From NCBI RefSeq assembly GCF_026008495.1, contig NZ_BQUN01000092.1, forward strand, positions 62,001 through 126,000: a stretch of 64,000 nt of DNA, written 5' to 3'. The stretch comes from Streptomyces sp. A012304. GTDB taxonomy: Bacteria > Actinomycetota > Actinomycetes > Streptomycetales > Streptomycetaceae. Shown here one piece after another: positions 42,820-51,493 of this stretch (positions are counted from its first letter, which is position 1; every line of letters begins with the position of its first letter). The translations under genes were made by a program, and so were the position numbers. The notes beneath the pieces are model-generated. The model saw only the letters and a program-made list of their open reading frames with translations. It was not told the origin of the DNA and made no database searches.

Positions 42820-43984
42820 GCCGCAGACTGATCTCGAAGCGGTCGAGACCGCGAAGGGTCAGATTGCGGCGGTGTTCTGGTTCCGCGACCGCCCGCGCCT
42901 CGGGATACTCCGTGGCCAGGGCCGTGAGGACCGATCCGGTCAGCCGGATCGCCAGGGACGCACCCAGACAGGCGTGCGCCCCGCGCCCGAACCCCAGGTG
43001 CGGATTCGGAGCGCGGTCCAGTCGCAGCTCGGTGGGGTCGGCGAACCGCAGCGGGTCGTGGTTGGCCGCGCCGAGGAACAGCGTGACCGGGTCACCCGCT
43101 CGAACGGTGACGCCTCCGATGTCGGTCTCGGTGACGCAGACCCGGGCGTCCGCCTGCACGGGTGCGTCGAACCTGATCAGCTCGTCCACGGCGGTGCCCC
43201 GGTCCGCCGCGCGGAACGCCTCCGGCGCCCCGGGGGTGGTCAGCAGGGCCGCGACGGCGTTGCCGAGCAGCCGGGACGCCGATTCGTAGCCCGCGTGCAG
43301 CACGGCGCGCAGACTGTTGCGCAGGACGGCGGGGTCGACACCGCCGTCGTCGGCGTGTTCGGCGACGTAGGCGATGAGGCCGTCCTTGGGCGGGTCGCCG
43401 AGCCAGCCGCCGGCGTACTCGGCGAGTTCGGCCCGCGCGGCGACCGCGGGCTCGTGCTTCTCGGGCCACAGCCCGGCGTCCATGCCGTCGACGACGGTGC
43501 GGGACATCGGCACGAACCAGGCGAGGTCGGGAGCCGGAACGCCGAGGAAGGCGGTGATGAACCGCAGCGCGAGCGGTTCGGCCAGCTCCCCGACGAAGTC
43601 GAACGACGGCCGCCGCGCCACCCCGGCGAGCAGGTCCCGGAGTTCGAACTCCATCCGCTCGTGCAGCGCCTGGCGGTCCTGGGCGCGGAAGCCGTCGAGC
43701 AGCAGATGGCGGATGGCGGTGTGCTCGGGCGGGTCGAGCGTCTGCACGCTCAGCAGCGGGGCCGGTATGTCCTCGCCGGCGCGGCGCCAGTCGGACGCGA
43801 AGCGGGCGCTGTCGGTGAGGACGGCGAGGCAGTCGGCGTGGCGCGTGAACACCCACGAGCCCAGCAATTCATGCCAGAAAACCGGGGTTTCCGCACGCAG
43901 CCGGGCATAGGCGGGATAGGGATTACGCAGGTTGGACGGATGCGCCAGGTCCAGGATCGGGTCAGCGACGGACATCTGATCCAC
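42815..43984 (-). CDS. cytochrome P450, candidate biaryl-crosslinking enzyme of the MKYWH locus
   Basis: P450 of 389 residues. The I-helix reads HAGYESASRL (acid-alcohol pair Glu-Ser), the ExxR-type region is around ELIRFDAPVQADARV, and the heme loop is FGRGAHACLGA. The GTG at 43984 is chosen because GGGGGGAG lies 8 nt upstream; the frame continues upstream without a ribosome site. No ferredoxin is adjacent. The pentapeptide gene follows 22 nt after its stop, which makes it a strong candidate for a biarylitide-type crosslinking P450. The family alone does not prove this. Confidence 0.85.
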   Translation of the reverse strand: MDQMSVADPILDLAHPSNLRNPYPAYARLRAETPVFWHELLGSWVFTRHADCLAVLTDSARFASDWRRAGEDIPAPLLSVQTLDPPEHTAIRHLLLDGFRAQDRQALHERMEFELRDLLAGVARRPSFDFVGELAEPLALRFITAFLGVPAPDLAWFVPMSRTVVDGMDAGLWPEKHEPAVAARAELAEYAGGWLGDPPKDGLIAYVAEHADDGGVDPAVLRNSLRAVLHAGYESASRLLGNAVAALLTTPGAPEAFRAADRGTAVDELIRFDAPVQADARVCVTETDIGGVTVRAGDPVTLFLGAANHDPLRFADPTELRLDRAPNPHLGFGRGAHACLGASLAIRLTGSVLTALATEYPEARAVAEPEHRRNLTLRGLDRFEISLRP

Positions 43985-44190
43985 GAAAGCGTCTCCCCCC
44001 GCATCGCGAGCCACATGATTGAGGCCTTTGAATGCTTCCGAGCCGAACTGCGCGAAACGCCGATTCGCCGGTGGGCGGAGCGTCTCACCGATGCATCTCC
44101 GTACTGATCTTCGGTGACGGTACCACGCAACTCGGCCGACTGGTATGACTGTTCGACTGAGAACTTTCGTTTTCTTTCGGGGAGTCGGGG

Positions 44191-45417
44191 ATGCCGGAGC
44201 AAAGCCAGACAATCGTCCATGACATGCCGCTGAACGTCGCCCAACAGCCCAATCCGTACCCGCTCTTCGAGCGCATTCGGGAACACGGTGTCGTCCAGCG
44301 GGTACGGCTGAATCCGACCCTTGAAGTCTGGATGGTCACGGGGTACGACGAGGCCGTGTCCGCGCTCACCGACCCGCGGCTGAGCAGCAGCCCGGTGCGG
44401 GTGAACGGCCTGGCCGAGGAGATGGCCCACCAGGAGCGCACCAACGTCCTGATGGCGAGCATGCTGGTCGCCGACGGCGCCGATCACACGCGGCTTCGCA
44501 ACCTCGTGTCCAGGGCGTTCACCGCGCGGCGCGTGGAGGCGCTGGCGCCCCGCGTCCAGGCGCACACCGACGCCTTCCTCGACGCGGTCGCGCCGCGCGG
44601 AACCGCCGACCTCGTGGCCGAGTTCGCCCTGCCGCTGCCCATGGCCGTGCTCAGCGAACTCATCGGCATCCCGGCCGAGGGACAGCCGGATTTCGCCAGA
44701 CTGGCGGTCGGGCTCATCATGCCGCCCAACACCGCGGAGCGGCTCGCCAAGGGCGCCCGCGCGCGGGCCGAACTGACCGAGTTCTTCGAGCCGTTGATCG
44801 CCCAGCGCAAGGCCGAGCCGCGCGACGACCTGCTGAGCGCGCTGTGCGCGGCCCAGGCCGAGGAGCGGATCAGCGACCGTGAACTGACCGCCATGGCCAT
44901 CCTGCTGACGCTGGCCGGGCACGAGACGACCGCGAGTCTCATCGCCAACGGCGTGCACGCCCTGCTGCGCCATCCCGACCAGTGGGCCGCGCTCCAGAAC
45001 GACCCCTCGCTGCTCCCCGGCGCGATCGAGGAACTGCTGCGCTACGAGGGTCCGGTCAGCCGGGGCGTCGCCCGCTTCACCGTCGAGGACTACGAGATCG
45101 CCGGCGTCACCGTCCCGGCCGGCGAAATGATCATCATCGGCCTCGCGGCGGCCAACCGCGACCCGGCCCGTTACGACCGGCCCGACATCCTCGACGTGGC
45201 CCGCCGCGAGGTCCCGCAGCAGCTCGCCTTCGGCCACGGCGTCCACTTCTGCCTGGGCGCCCCGCTGGCCCGCGCCGAGGCGAAGATCGCCATCGGCACG
45301 CTGCTGCGCCGCTTCCCCGACCTGGAGCTGGCCGATCCGTCCCAGGACCTGACCCGACGCGAGGGCATCCTGCGCGGGATGGCCGAACTCCCGGTGAAGT
45401 TCACACCGCGGACCTGA
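44191..45417 (+). CDS. cytochrome P450 (CYP107-like)
   Basis: P450 of 408 residues with TLAGHETTASLI in the I-helix, EELLRYEGPVSRG in the ExxR region and FGHGVHFCLGAPLAR at the heme. The pattern is close to CYP107-type enzymes of Streptomyces secondary metabolism. The ATG at 44191 has GGGGAG 6 nt upstream. It is divergent from the first P450 (about 200 bp apart) and followed 40 nt later by a methyltransferase gene. It may tailor the same peptide or belong to a separate small pathway. Confidence 0.92.
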   Translation: MPEQSQTIVHDMPLNVAQQPNPYPLFERIREHGVVQRVRLNPTLEVWMVTGYDEAVSALTDPRLSSSPVRVNGLAEEMAHQERTNVLMASMLVADGADHTRLRNLVSRAFTARRVEALAPRVQAHTDAFLDAVAPRGTADLVAEFALPLPMAVLSELIGIPAEGQPDFARLAVGLIMPPNTAERLAKGARARAELTEFFEPLIAQRKAEPRDDLLSALCAAQAEERISDRELTAMAILLTLAGHETTASLIANGVHALLRHPDQWAALQNDPSLLPGAIEELLRYEGPVSRGVARFTVEDYEIAGVTVPAGEMIIIGLAAANRDPARYDRPDILDVARREVPQQLAFGHGVHFCLGAPLARAEAKIAIGTLLRRFPDLELADPSQDLTRREGILRGMAELPVKFTPRT

Positions 45418-45457
45418 CCCCCGTACCCGCCGCCACGCGACGAAGAGGAAGCAACCC

Positions 45458-46255
45458 ATGGCACCGACCTCCGACACCGCGGAGTTCGACGACATCGCCC
45501 CCACGTACGACGAGTCGCGCGGGGGCACGGCCCGAGCCGCCGGTTTCGCCGACCAGCTGGCCCCGCTGCTGGACCCGGCGCTGCCGGTGCTCGACATCGG
45601 CGTCGGCACCGGCATCGTGGCCGCCGAGCTGACGGCCCGCGGCTTCGAGGTCGTCGGGGTCGACCTCTCCCCCGGCATGCTCGCCCGGGCCCGCGCCCGG
45701 CTGGGCCACCGGGTGGCGGTGGCCGACGCCGGCCGGCTGCCGATCCGGTCCGCGTCGGTGTCGCAGGCGGTGTCGACCTGGCTGCTGCACGCCGGTCCCG
45801 ACCGCGCGGCCGTCTTCGCCGAGGCCGCCAGGGTGCTGCGCCCCGGCGGCCGCTATCTGGTGATCCCGGCCCGGGGCATGCGCCCCACCGACGACATCGG
45901 CCGGATCGTCAACGAACTGGAGGACCGCCTCGACCCCGCCGGCACCCGCCAGGACGGCCCCGAGTACCTGGCACCGACAGCCGCCGCCCACGGCCTCTCC
46001 TACGACGGCACCGCCGCCGAACGCCCCACGACCTTCGAGATCTCCCCCCGGGCCATGGCGGACTCCCTGGCCAGGGGCCTGTTCACCGGCGCCTGGCCGA
46101 TCACCGACCAGGACGAGCGACACATCCTGACCGAAACCCGCACCCGCCTGCTGTCCCTACCCGCCCCCGACACCCCCAGGACCCGACACATGACCGACTT
46201 CGTCATGCTCTTCACCAAGCGGCGGTGCCCACGTGAGCCGGCTCGGGTCAGGTGA
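45458..46255 (+). CDS. class I SAM-dependent methyltransferase
   Basis: Protein of 265 residues with a Methyltransf_11-type fold. The start DIAPTYDESRGGTAR resembles small-molecule methyltransferases, motif I is VLDIGVGTGIVAAEL, and VVGVDLSPGML binds the cofactor ribose. The ATG at 45458 follows AGAGGAAG. It lies in an operon with the upstream P450. Its end overlaps the end of the convergent P450 gene by 8 bp. The substrate is unknown; the crosslinked pentapeptide is one possibility. Confidence 0.87.
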   Translation: MAPTSDTAEFDDIAPTYDESRGGTARAAGFADQLAPLLDPALPVLDIGVGTGIVAAELTARGFEVVGVDLSPGMLARARARLGHRVAVADAGRLPIRSASVSQAVSTWLLHAGPDRAAVFAEAARVLRPGGRYLVIPARGMRPTDDIGRIVNELEDRLDPAGTRQDGPEYLAPTAAAHGLSYDGTAAERPTTFEISPRAMADSLARGLFTGAWPITDQDERHILTETRTRLLSLPAPDTPRTRHMTDFVMLFTKRRCPREPARVR

Positions 46256-47534
46256 GGGTGACCTCGACCGGCAGCTTCTTGATGCCGTTGACGAAGTTGG
46301 AGCGCACGCGGGGGACGTCGCCGGCGAGCTTGATGTCGGCGATCCTCGGGATGAGCTCCTCGAACATGATGCGGATCTCGGTGCGGGCGAGCAGGTTGCC
46401 CAGGCACAGGTGAGGGCTGCCCTTGCCGAACGTCACATGGTCGTTGTCGGCGCGGGTGACGTCGAAGTCGTACGGGTTGCCGAAGACCTCCTCGTCGCGG
46501 TTGCCGGAGGCGTACCACATGACGACCTTGTCGCCCTCCTTGATGTGCTTGCCGCCGAGTTCGACGTCCCGGGTCGCAGTGCGGCGGAAGTGGTAGACGG
46601 GGGACGCCCAGCGCAGGAACTCTTCCACCGCGACGGGAATCAGGGACGGGTCGTCCTGGAGGCGGGCCAGCTGCTCGGGGTGCTGGAGGAGGGCCAGCAT
46701 GGAGTGGGTGATGGTGTGGCGGGTGGTCTCGTTGCCGGCCACGACGAGGAGCAGGAAGTAGTTGTCGAAGTCCTGCGGCGAGAGGGGTACACCGTCCTTC
46801 GGGGTGGTGTTCACCAGCTTCGACACCAGGTCCGTGCCGGTGCCACCGCGCCGCTGCCGGGCCAGCTCGCGGCCGTATTCGAAGACCTCCAGCGAGGCGG
46901 GCGAGCGGAAGGGCAGGTGCCGGTACTTCTCGCTCTCCGCGCTGTCCAGCAGGACATCGGCGTAGTCGGGGTCGGTGTTGCCGATGATGCGGTTGCCCCA
47001 GTCGATGAGCTGCTGGTTGTCCTCCGGCGGAACATCGAGGAGTCGGGCGAGGACGTTGATGGGGAAGTCGGCGGAGACCTCCTTGACGAAGTCGAAGGTC
47101 CCCTTGGCCAGTGCCGCGTCCAGCGTGGTGGCCGTCAGACCGCGCAGGAAGTCGGTGTAGCTGTTGATGACGCTCGCGCCGAACTGGCGCTGGAGCAGGC
47201 TGCGCAGGGCGCGGTGGCGTACTCCGTCCAGCTCCAGGATGGAGGCACGCGTCTTGATCTGGTCCTCGTCGACCTCTTCGAGGTTGACGAACTTCGTCGA
47301 GGTGAAGGTGTCGGCGTCGCGGTCGACGCGGGCGATGTCGGCGTGCCGGGTCACGGCCCAGAAGCCGGAGTTGGGTGCCTCCTCGGGCTGCCAGTGCACC
47401 GGGTCCTGGTGGCGCAGGGTGTGGAACATGCGCCACGGGGTGATCCCGTCGGTGAAGTTGTCCAGGTCGGCGAGGTCGACGTCCGCCAGCGGCATCGGTT
47501 CGTTCACGGCGGCGGTCGGGGTCTCGGTCGTCAT
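46248..47534 (-). CDS. cytochrome P450 (CYP124/125/142-like)
   Basis: P450 of 428 residues. The I-helix is LLLVVAGNETTRHTITHS, the ExxR-side motif is EEFLRWASPVYHFRRTA and the heme loop is FGKGSPHLCLGNLLAR, the pattern of the CYP124/125/142 clan. The ATG at 47534 has GGGAG 7 nt upstream; an in-frame GTG at 47555 would overlap the previous gene's stop. It sits 17 nt after the glutamine-synthetase-like gene, so it belongs to that operon and probably receives electrons from the ferredoxin and reductase encoded divergently. Confidence 0.9.
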   Translation of the reverse strand: MTTETPTAAVNEPMPLADVDLADLDNFTDGITPWRMFHTLRHQDPVHWQPEEAPNSGFWAVTRHADIARVDRDADTFTSTKFVNLEEVDEDQIKTRASILELDGVRHRALRSLLQRQFGASVINSYTDFLRGLTATTLDAALAKGTFDFVKEVSADFPINVLARLLDVPPEDNQQLIDWGNRIIGNTDPDYADVLLDSAESEKYRHLPFRSPASLEVFEYGRELARQRRGGTGTDLVSKLVNTTPKDGVPLSPQDFDNYFLLLVVAGNETTRHTITHSMLALLQHPEQLARLQDDPSLIPVAVEEFLRWASPVYHFRRTATRDVELGGKHIKEGDKVVMWYASGNRDEEVFGNPYDFDVTRADNDHVTFGKGSPHLCLGNLLARTEIRIMFEELIPRIADIKLAGDVPRVRSNFVNGIKKLPVEVTLT

Positions 47535-47551
47535 CGCATGGCTCCCAGTCG

Positions 47552-48916
47552 TCACAGGTGGTAGGCGTACTCGGTGAACTCCCAGTCGGTGACGTGCCGT
47601 TGGAAGCGTTCGGTCTCGTTGCGCTTGTAGGAGAGGAAGGAGGTGGTGAAGTCCTTGCCGAGGACGTCGGTCAGTTCCGTGTCCGCTTCCAGGGCGTCCA
47701 GCGCGGCCGGCAGGCTCATGGGCAGCACGGCCGCCCTGGTGGTGTCGTAGCCGTACCCCTCCAGGGGGGCGGGGGGCTCCTCGCCGGCCAGCACCCCGAG
47801 CAGCGCGGCGGCGACCGTGCCCGCGATCAGCAGGTACGGGTTGGCGCTGGCGTCACCGAGGCGCAGCTCGAACCGGGCGCCGGAGCCGCGCTCGGGCGGG
47901 ATGCGGACCATGGCGCTGCGGTTGTCCAGGCCCCAGTCGATGAGCCAGGGCGCGAGGGTGTCGGGGCCGAAGCGCTTGTAGGAGTTCACGGTCGGGTTGG
48001 CCAGTGCGGCCAGGGCCGGGGCGTGGGCGAGGACGCCGGCGACGGCGTGGCGGGCGGTGGCGGACAGCCCGTACGGCCCGGCGGGATCGTCGAAGGCGTT
48101 GCCGGCGCCTTCCTCGTCGGAGCTGTCGCAGGACAGGTGGAGGTGGAAACCGGAGCCTCCGGCGTCGTTGAACGGCTTGGCCATGAAGGTGGCGAGCTTC
48201 CCCTCCTTCCGGGCCAGCTCCTTGACCGCGGACTTGAAGCGGAAGGCGCGGTCCGCGGCGGACAGGGCGTCGGAGTGGGTGAGGTTGATCTCGAACTGGC
48301 CGCCGTCGAACTCGTGGTTTCCGCTGGTCACGCCGATGTTCATGTCCCGCAGCAGGCGCAGTGTGCGGAGCAGGTGGTTGTCGCCGTCGGCGCGCAGACC
48401 GGCTGTGTAGACGACGCCGGTCGCGCCCGAGTACCGCTTCCAGCCGCTCGGGGAGGCCGGGGCCTCCTCGCACAGGAAGTACTCGAGTTCGGGGCCGACC
48501 ACCGGACGCAGGCCGTGTTCAGCGCACCGGTCGAGGACGGTGCGCAGCAGGTCACGGGGTGACTCGGGTGCGGGCAGGCCGGTGGCCGGGTCGGTGGCGT
48601 CGGCGAGGCAGGAGGCGACACCGGGCTCCCAGGGGAGGGGGACCATGCTGTCCAGGTCGGGCCGCACGGTGATGTCGGGCAGGCCGGCGTCGAGACCGCC
48701 GGAGACGGGGACCACGTCGCCCTGGGGGCTGGTGTGGTAGACGGCCCGGCAGAAGGCCAGGCCGTGGTCGCAGGCCGACGGCAGGTGGTCCAGCAGGATG
48801 TCGCGTGCGCGGTCGGTGCCGATGAGGTCGGGATAGGTCACGCGCACCACGTCGATGCCCTCGGCGGCGAGCCGCTGCATGTGCTGACGGAGGCTGGGGG
48901 TTGGGGCTGCGCTCAC
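47552..48916 (-). CDS. glutamine synthetase family ligase (gamma-glutamyl-amine synthetase, PuuA-like)
   Basis: Protein of 454 residues. Metal and ATP motifs of type III glutamine synthetases are present: VGPELEYFLCE, GQFEINLTHSD, AKPFNDAGGSGFHLHLSCD and PERGSGARFELRLGDASANPY. The family members PuuA, IpuC and aniline gamma-glutamyl synthetases attach glutamate to amines. The neighbours include permease, aldehyde dehydrogenase and gamma-glutamyl hydrolase genes like puuP, puuC and puuD, so an amine substrate is likely. GTG at 48916 has GAGGAG 6 nt upstream. The promoter has an operator over the -10. Confidence 0.9.
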   Translation of the reverse strand: MSAAPTPSLRQHMQRLAAEGIDVVRVTYPDLIGTDRARDILLDHLPSACDHGLAFCRAVYHTSPQGDVVPVSGGLDAGLPDITVRPDLDSMVPLPWEPGVASCLADATDPATGLPAPESPRDLLRTVLDRCAEHGLRPVVGPELEYFLCEEAPASPSGWKRYSGATGVVYTAGLRADGDNHLLRTLRLLRDMNIGVTSGNHEFDGGQFEINLTHSDALSAADRAFRFKSAVKELARKEGKLATFMAKPFNDAGGSGFHLHLSCDSSDEEGAGNAFDDPAGPYGLSATARHAVAGVLAHAPALAALANPTVNSYKRFGPDTLAPWLIDWGLDNRSAMVRIPPERGSGARFELRLGDASANPYLLIAGTVAAALLGVLAGEEPPAPLEGYGYDTTRAAVLPMSLPAALDALEADTELTDVLGKDFTTSFLSYKRNETERFQRHVTDWEFTEYAYHL

Positions 48917-48993
48917 CGATGTCTCCTCGGGCGCTTGGGGTGTGGATGGCGAGGGGGCTCAGAAGGCCGGCAGGGGTGGGGTGGAGGCGAATT

Positions 48994-49007
48994 GTTTGAT
49001 GTCAAAC
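48994..49007. promoter_or_regulatory. Type B operator 1 (GTTTGA-N2-TCAAAC)
   Basis: Perfect palindrome GTTTGATGTCAAAC at the -10 of the leftward promoter for the glutamine-synthetase-like gene. Confidence 0.7.
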
Positions 49008-49034
49008 GGTAGGAGTCCCGCGGGTGCCCCGCAA
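49006..49034 (-). promoter_or_regulatory. Promoter of the glutamine-synthetase-like gene
   Basis: On the minus strand -35 TTGCGG (49029-49034), a 17-bp spacer and -10 TACCGT (49006-49011), with the type B operator directly downstream. Confidence 0.5.
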
Positions 49035-49054
49035 GGGGCGCTGGAGAAAAAAAT

Positions 49055-49068
49055 TATCCGCATGGATA
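49055..49068. promoter_or_regulatory. Type A operator 1 (TATCC-N4-GGATA)
   Basis: TATCCGCATGGATA, between the divergent promoters and just upstream of the rightward -35. It shares its arms with sites at 55492 and 63951. Confidence 0.7.
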
Positions 49069-49072
49069 GGTA

Positions 49073-49101
49073 TTGACCAGGGTCAGTCGGCTTCCTATGT
49101 T
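49073..49101 (+). promoter_or_regulatory. Promoter of the ferredoxin-reductase-meta-cleavage operon
   Basis: -35 TTGACC (49073-49078), a 17-bp spacer and -10 TATGTT (49096-49101). A type A site lies 4 bp upstream of the -35 and a type B site directly follows the -10. Confidence 0.65.
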
Positions 49102-49115
49102 GTTTGAAGCCAAAT
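49102..49115. promoter_or_regulatory. Type B operator 2
   Basis: GTTTGAAGCCAAAT, two mismatches from a perfect palindrome, placed directly after the -10 of the rightward promoter. Confidence 0.6.
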
Positions 49116-49230
49116 GAGTAAGGGTCCGGTCGATCGTCGGACTCTTGGCCGGGGCCCGGCCGACAGCGGTCGGGCCCCTCTTCCTCCCCTCGCCCCCGCC
49201 CCGACGCCCTCACTTCCAGGAGGACCGGCC

Positions 49231-49419
49231 ATGAAGGTCGTCGTCGACATGAACAAGTGCCAGGACCACGGCCAGTGCGTCTTCGCCGCCCCCGATGTCT
49301 TCTCGATGGACGACAGCGGCCACCTGGCCTACGTCTCCGACCCCGACGACGCGCTGCGCGACGAGGTCGAGGAAGCCGCCGACGTGTGTCCGCTCCAGGC
49401 CATCCGTATCGAGGGCTGA
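49231..49419 (+). CDS. [3Fe-4S] ferredoxin, P450-type
   Basis: Ferredoxin of 62 residues with the cluster ligands in CQDHGQC near the start and VCPLQAI near the end, the arrangement of three-cysteine ferredoxins that serve actinobacterial P450s. The ATG at 49231 has AGGAGG 8 nt upstream. It is followed 2 nt later by a ferredoxin reductase gene, giving a complete electron supply for the P450s of the cluster. Confidence 0.93.
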   Translation: MKVVVDMNKCQDHGQCVFAAPDVFSMDDSGHLAYVSDPDDALRDEVEEAADVCPLQAIRIEG

Positions 49420-49421
49420 CC

Positions 49422-50639
49422 ATGACGTCGAGGAGCGCACGCATCGTCGTGGCCGGCGCCTCCATGGCCGGCCTGCGCGCGGCCGAGCAACTGCGGGCCG
49501 CCGGCTGGACCGGAGCCATCACGCTCGTCGGTGACGAGCCGCACATGCCCTACAACCGGCCGCCCCTGTCCAAGGAGGTCCTGGCCGGCAAGGCACCCTT
49601 CGAGTCCCTCGCCTTCCGCCCGCGGGCGAGCGTGGCCGACGCGGAATGGCGGCTGGGCACCAAGGTCGTCGCCGCGCGGCTCGCGGAGAACATCGTCGAG
49701 TTCGGCGACGGCGAGGCGCTCTCGTACGACGGTCTGGTCGTCGCCACCGGAATGCGGCCCCGGCGCCTGCGCTGCCCCGGCCCGCTCGCCGGCCGGCACA
49801 CGGTCCGCACCATCGACGACGCGCAGGGCCTGCGGCAGGCCCTCACCAGGCCCGGAGCCCGGGTGGTCGTGGTCGGAGGCGGCTTCATCGGCTGCGAGGT
49901 CGCCGCTACGGCCGTCGCTCTGGGCGCTCGCGAGGTGACCGTCGTCGACCCGCTGCCCCTGCCGATGGTCGGCCCCCTGGGCGAGCTCCTCGCCAGGGCC
50001 CTGCTGAAGCGCCACGAGGAACGCGGCGTGCGCTTCGCCCTGGGCACGGGCGTGACCGGCTTCACCGGCGACGACCACGTCACCGGCGTCGCCCTCGGCG
50101 ACGGCACCGTGCTGCCCGCCGACGTGGTGGTCGAGTCGGTCGGCTCGGTCGCCAACACCGAGTGGCTGGACGGCACCGGCCTCGATCTGAGCGACGGCGT
50201 GCTCACCGACGAGCACCTGCGCGTCGGCGGACGGCCCGACGTGGTGGCCGTCGGTGACGTCGCCCGTTTCCCCAACGCCCGCTACGACGGCGTACCGCGC
50301 CGGGTGGAGCACTGGTGCATCCCCACGGACACCGCCAAGCACGCCGCGAAGACCCTCGTCGCCGGGCTGACCGGCACCGGCCACGACCTGTCCCCGTTCG
50401 CGCCGCTGCCCACCTTCTGGAGCGACCAGCACGACTTCCGCCTGCAGTCCTTCGGGGCACCGGTACTCGGCAAGAGGGACGTGCGCGTGCTGGAGGGCGA
50501 CCTCGACGGTGACGTCGTCGTCGGCTACCACGCCGGTGGCCGGCTGGCCGGTGTCGTCGCCCTCGGCGGTCAGGCCGCGGCGGCCGCCGCCTCCCGATAC
50601 CGCGCCGAACTGCTCCAGCAGCCCGCCCCCACCGCCTAA
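49422..50639 (+). CDS. FAD-dependent ferredoxin reductase
   Basis: Reductase of 405 residues. The FAD-binding motif is VVAGASMAGLRAAEQLR, the NAD(P)-binding motif is VVVVGGGFIGCEVAATA and the second FAD motif is VVAVGDVARFPN. It resembles putidaredoxin and rhodocoxin reductases. It transfers electrons from NAD(P)H to the adjacent ferredoxin and so to the cluster P450s. It starts 2 nt after the ferredoxin stop. Confidence 0.92.
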   Translation: MTSRSARIVVAGASMAGLRAAEQLRAAGWTGAITLVGDEPHMPYNRPPLSKEVLAGKAPFESLAFRPRASVADAEWRLGTKVVAARLAENIVEFGDGEALSYDGLVVATGMRPRRLRCPGPLAGRHTVRTIDDAQGLRQALTRPGARVVVVGGGFIGCEVAATAVALGAREVTVVDPLPLPMVGPLGELLARALLKRHEERGVRFALGTGVTGFTGDDHVTGVALGDGTVLPADVVVESVGSVANTEWLDGTGLDLSDGVLTDEHLRVGGRPDVVAVGDVARFPNARYDGVPRRVEHWCIPTDTAKHAAKTLVAGLTGTGHDLSPFAPLPTFWSDQHDFRLQSFGAPVLGKRDVRVLEGDLDGDVVVGYHAGGRLAGVVALGGQAAAAAASRYRAELLQQPAPTA

Positions 50640-50652
50640 GGACCTTCTGATC

Positions 50653-51459
50653 ATGACCACCGTCCGTGGATTCTTCTCCCCCAAGACGGCGAGCGGAGCC
50701 TCGTCGCTGATCCCCTCACCGCCCTGGCGGTACTCCGGGGACCTGCTCACCGTCGAGTACCGCACCGACCCGGCACGCGTGCGTGAACTGCTTCCCGAGC
50801 CACTGGAACTGGCTGACGAGGACCCGGGAGCGGTGGCGCTGATCTGGGCCGACTGGCAGTCCTGCTCGGCGTCCGGCGAGGAGCTGCTCGACCCCGTGCT
50901 CTCCCAGTACAAGGAGGCCTTCGCGGTCGTCCGCTGCACGTACCGGGGACAGACCTACTCGCGATGCGTCTACATCTGGGTCGACAAGGACTTCGCCATC
51001 GCGCGCGGGCTGCACCAGGGCTACCCGAAGAAGCTCGGCTCGATCCACCAGACCCGCCCGCACCCGTACGGCCCCGCGCCGCGCATCGAGGCGGGGGCCC
51101 GTTTCGGCGCCACGCTCGCCGCCGCCGACCGGCGCCTCGCCCACACCGTGGTCACCCTGCGCGAGCCGTCCGAGACGAACGGGTTCGTCAACGCCCACCC
51201 GATGGCCCACCACCGCTGGCTGCCCTCCATCGAGAAGGGCAAGGGCCTCGCCCTGGACGAGCTGATCGAGTCGGGCGCCGCGTCCTTCGAGGCGGGACAG
51301 GCCTGGCGCGGCGACGCCGAGCTGGAGCTGTTCGAGGCGCCCACCGAAGAACTGGCCCGCCTGGAGATCCGCGAGCCGATCGCCGCCTACTACCGCCAGG
51401 TCGGCGTCGTCTGGGACGGCGGCCGACTGCTGGAATCCGGCACCTCCGGCGCCGAGTAG
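50653..51459 (+). CDS. acetoacetate decarboxylase family protein
   Basis: Protein of 268 residues of the ADC fold. The pattern RYSGDLLTVEYRTDPARVRE starts the domain and HQGYPKKLGSIHQTR carries the lysine expected to form the Schiff base. ADC-like enzymes include decarboxylases and also hydratase or aldolase-like members, so the reaction cannot be named. Its place between the reductase and the meta-cleavage genes suggests it handles a keto-acid intermediate; no HpaF-, HpaH- or HpaI-type gene is present in the window. Confidence 0.87.
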   Translation: MTTVRGFFSPKTASGASSLIPSPPWRYSGDLLTVEYRTDPARVRELLPEPLELADEDPGAVALIWADWQSCSASGEELLDPVLSQYKEAFAVVRCTYRGQTYSRCVYIWVDKDFAIARGLHQGYPKKLGSIHQTRPHPYGPAPRIEAGARFGATLAAADRRLAHTVVTLREPSETNGFVNAHPMAHHRWLPSIEKGKGLALDELIESGAASFEAGQAWRGDAELELFEAPTEELARLEIREPIAAYYRQVGVVWDGGRLLESGTSGAE

Positions 51460-51493
51460 CCCCCACCACCTCGTGAGACCGGAGGAACAGAGC

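Noticed and set aside
44154-44230. Short plus-strand frame before the second P450 as another precursor peptide
   Set aside because: No Shine-Dalgarno before its ATG, no aromatic crosslinkable motif, and it runs into the P450 coding sequence.
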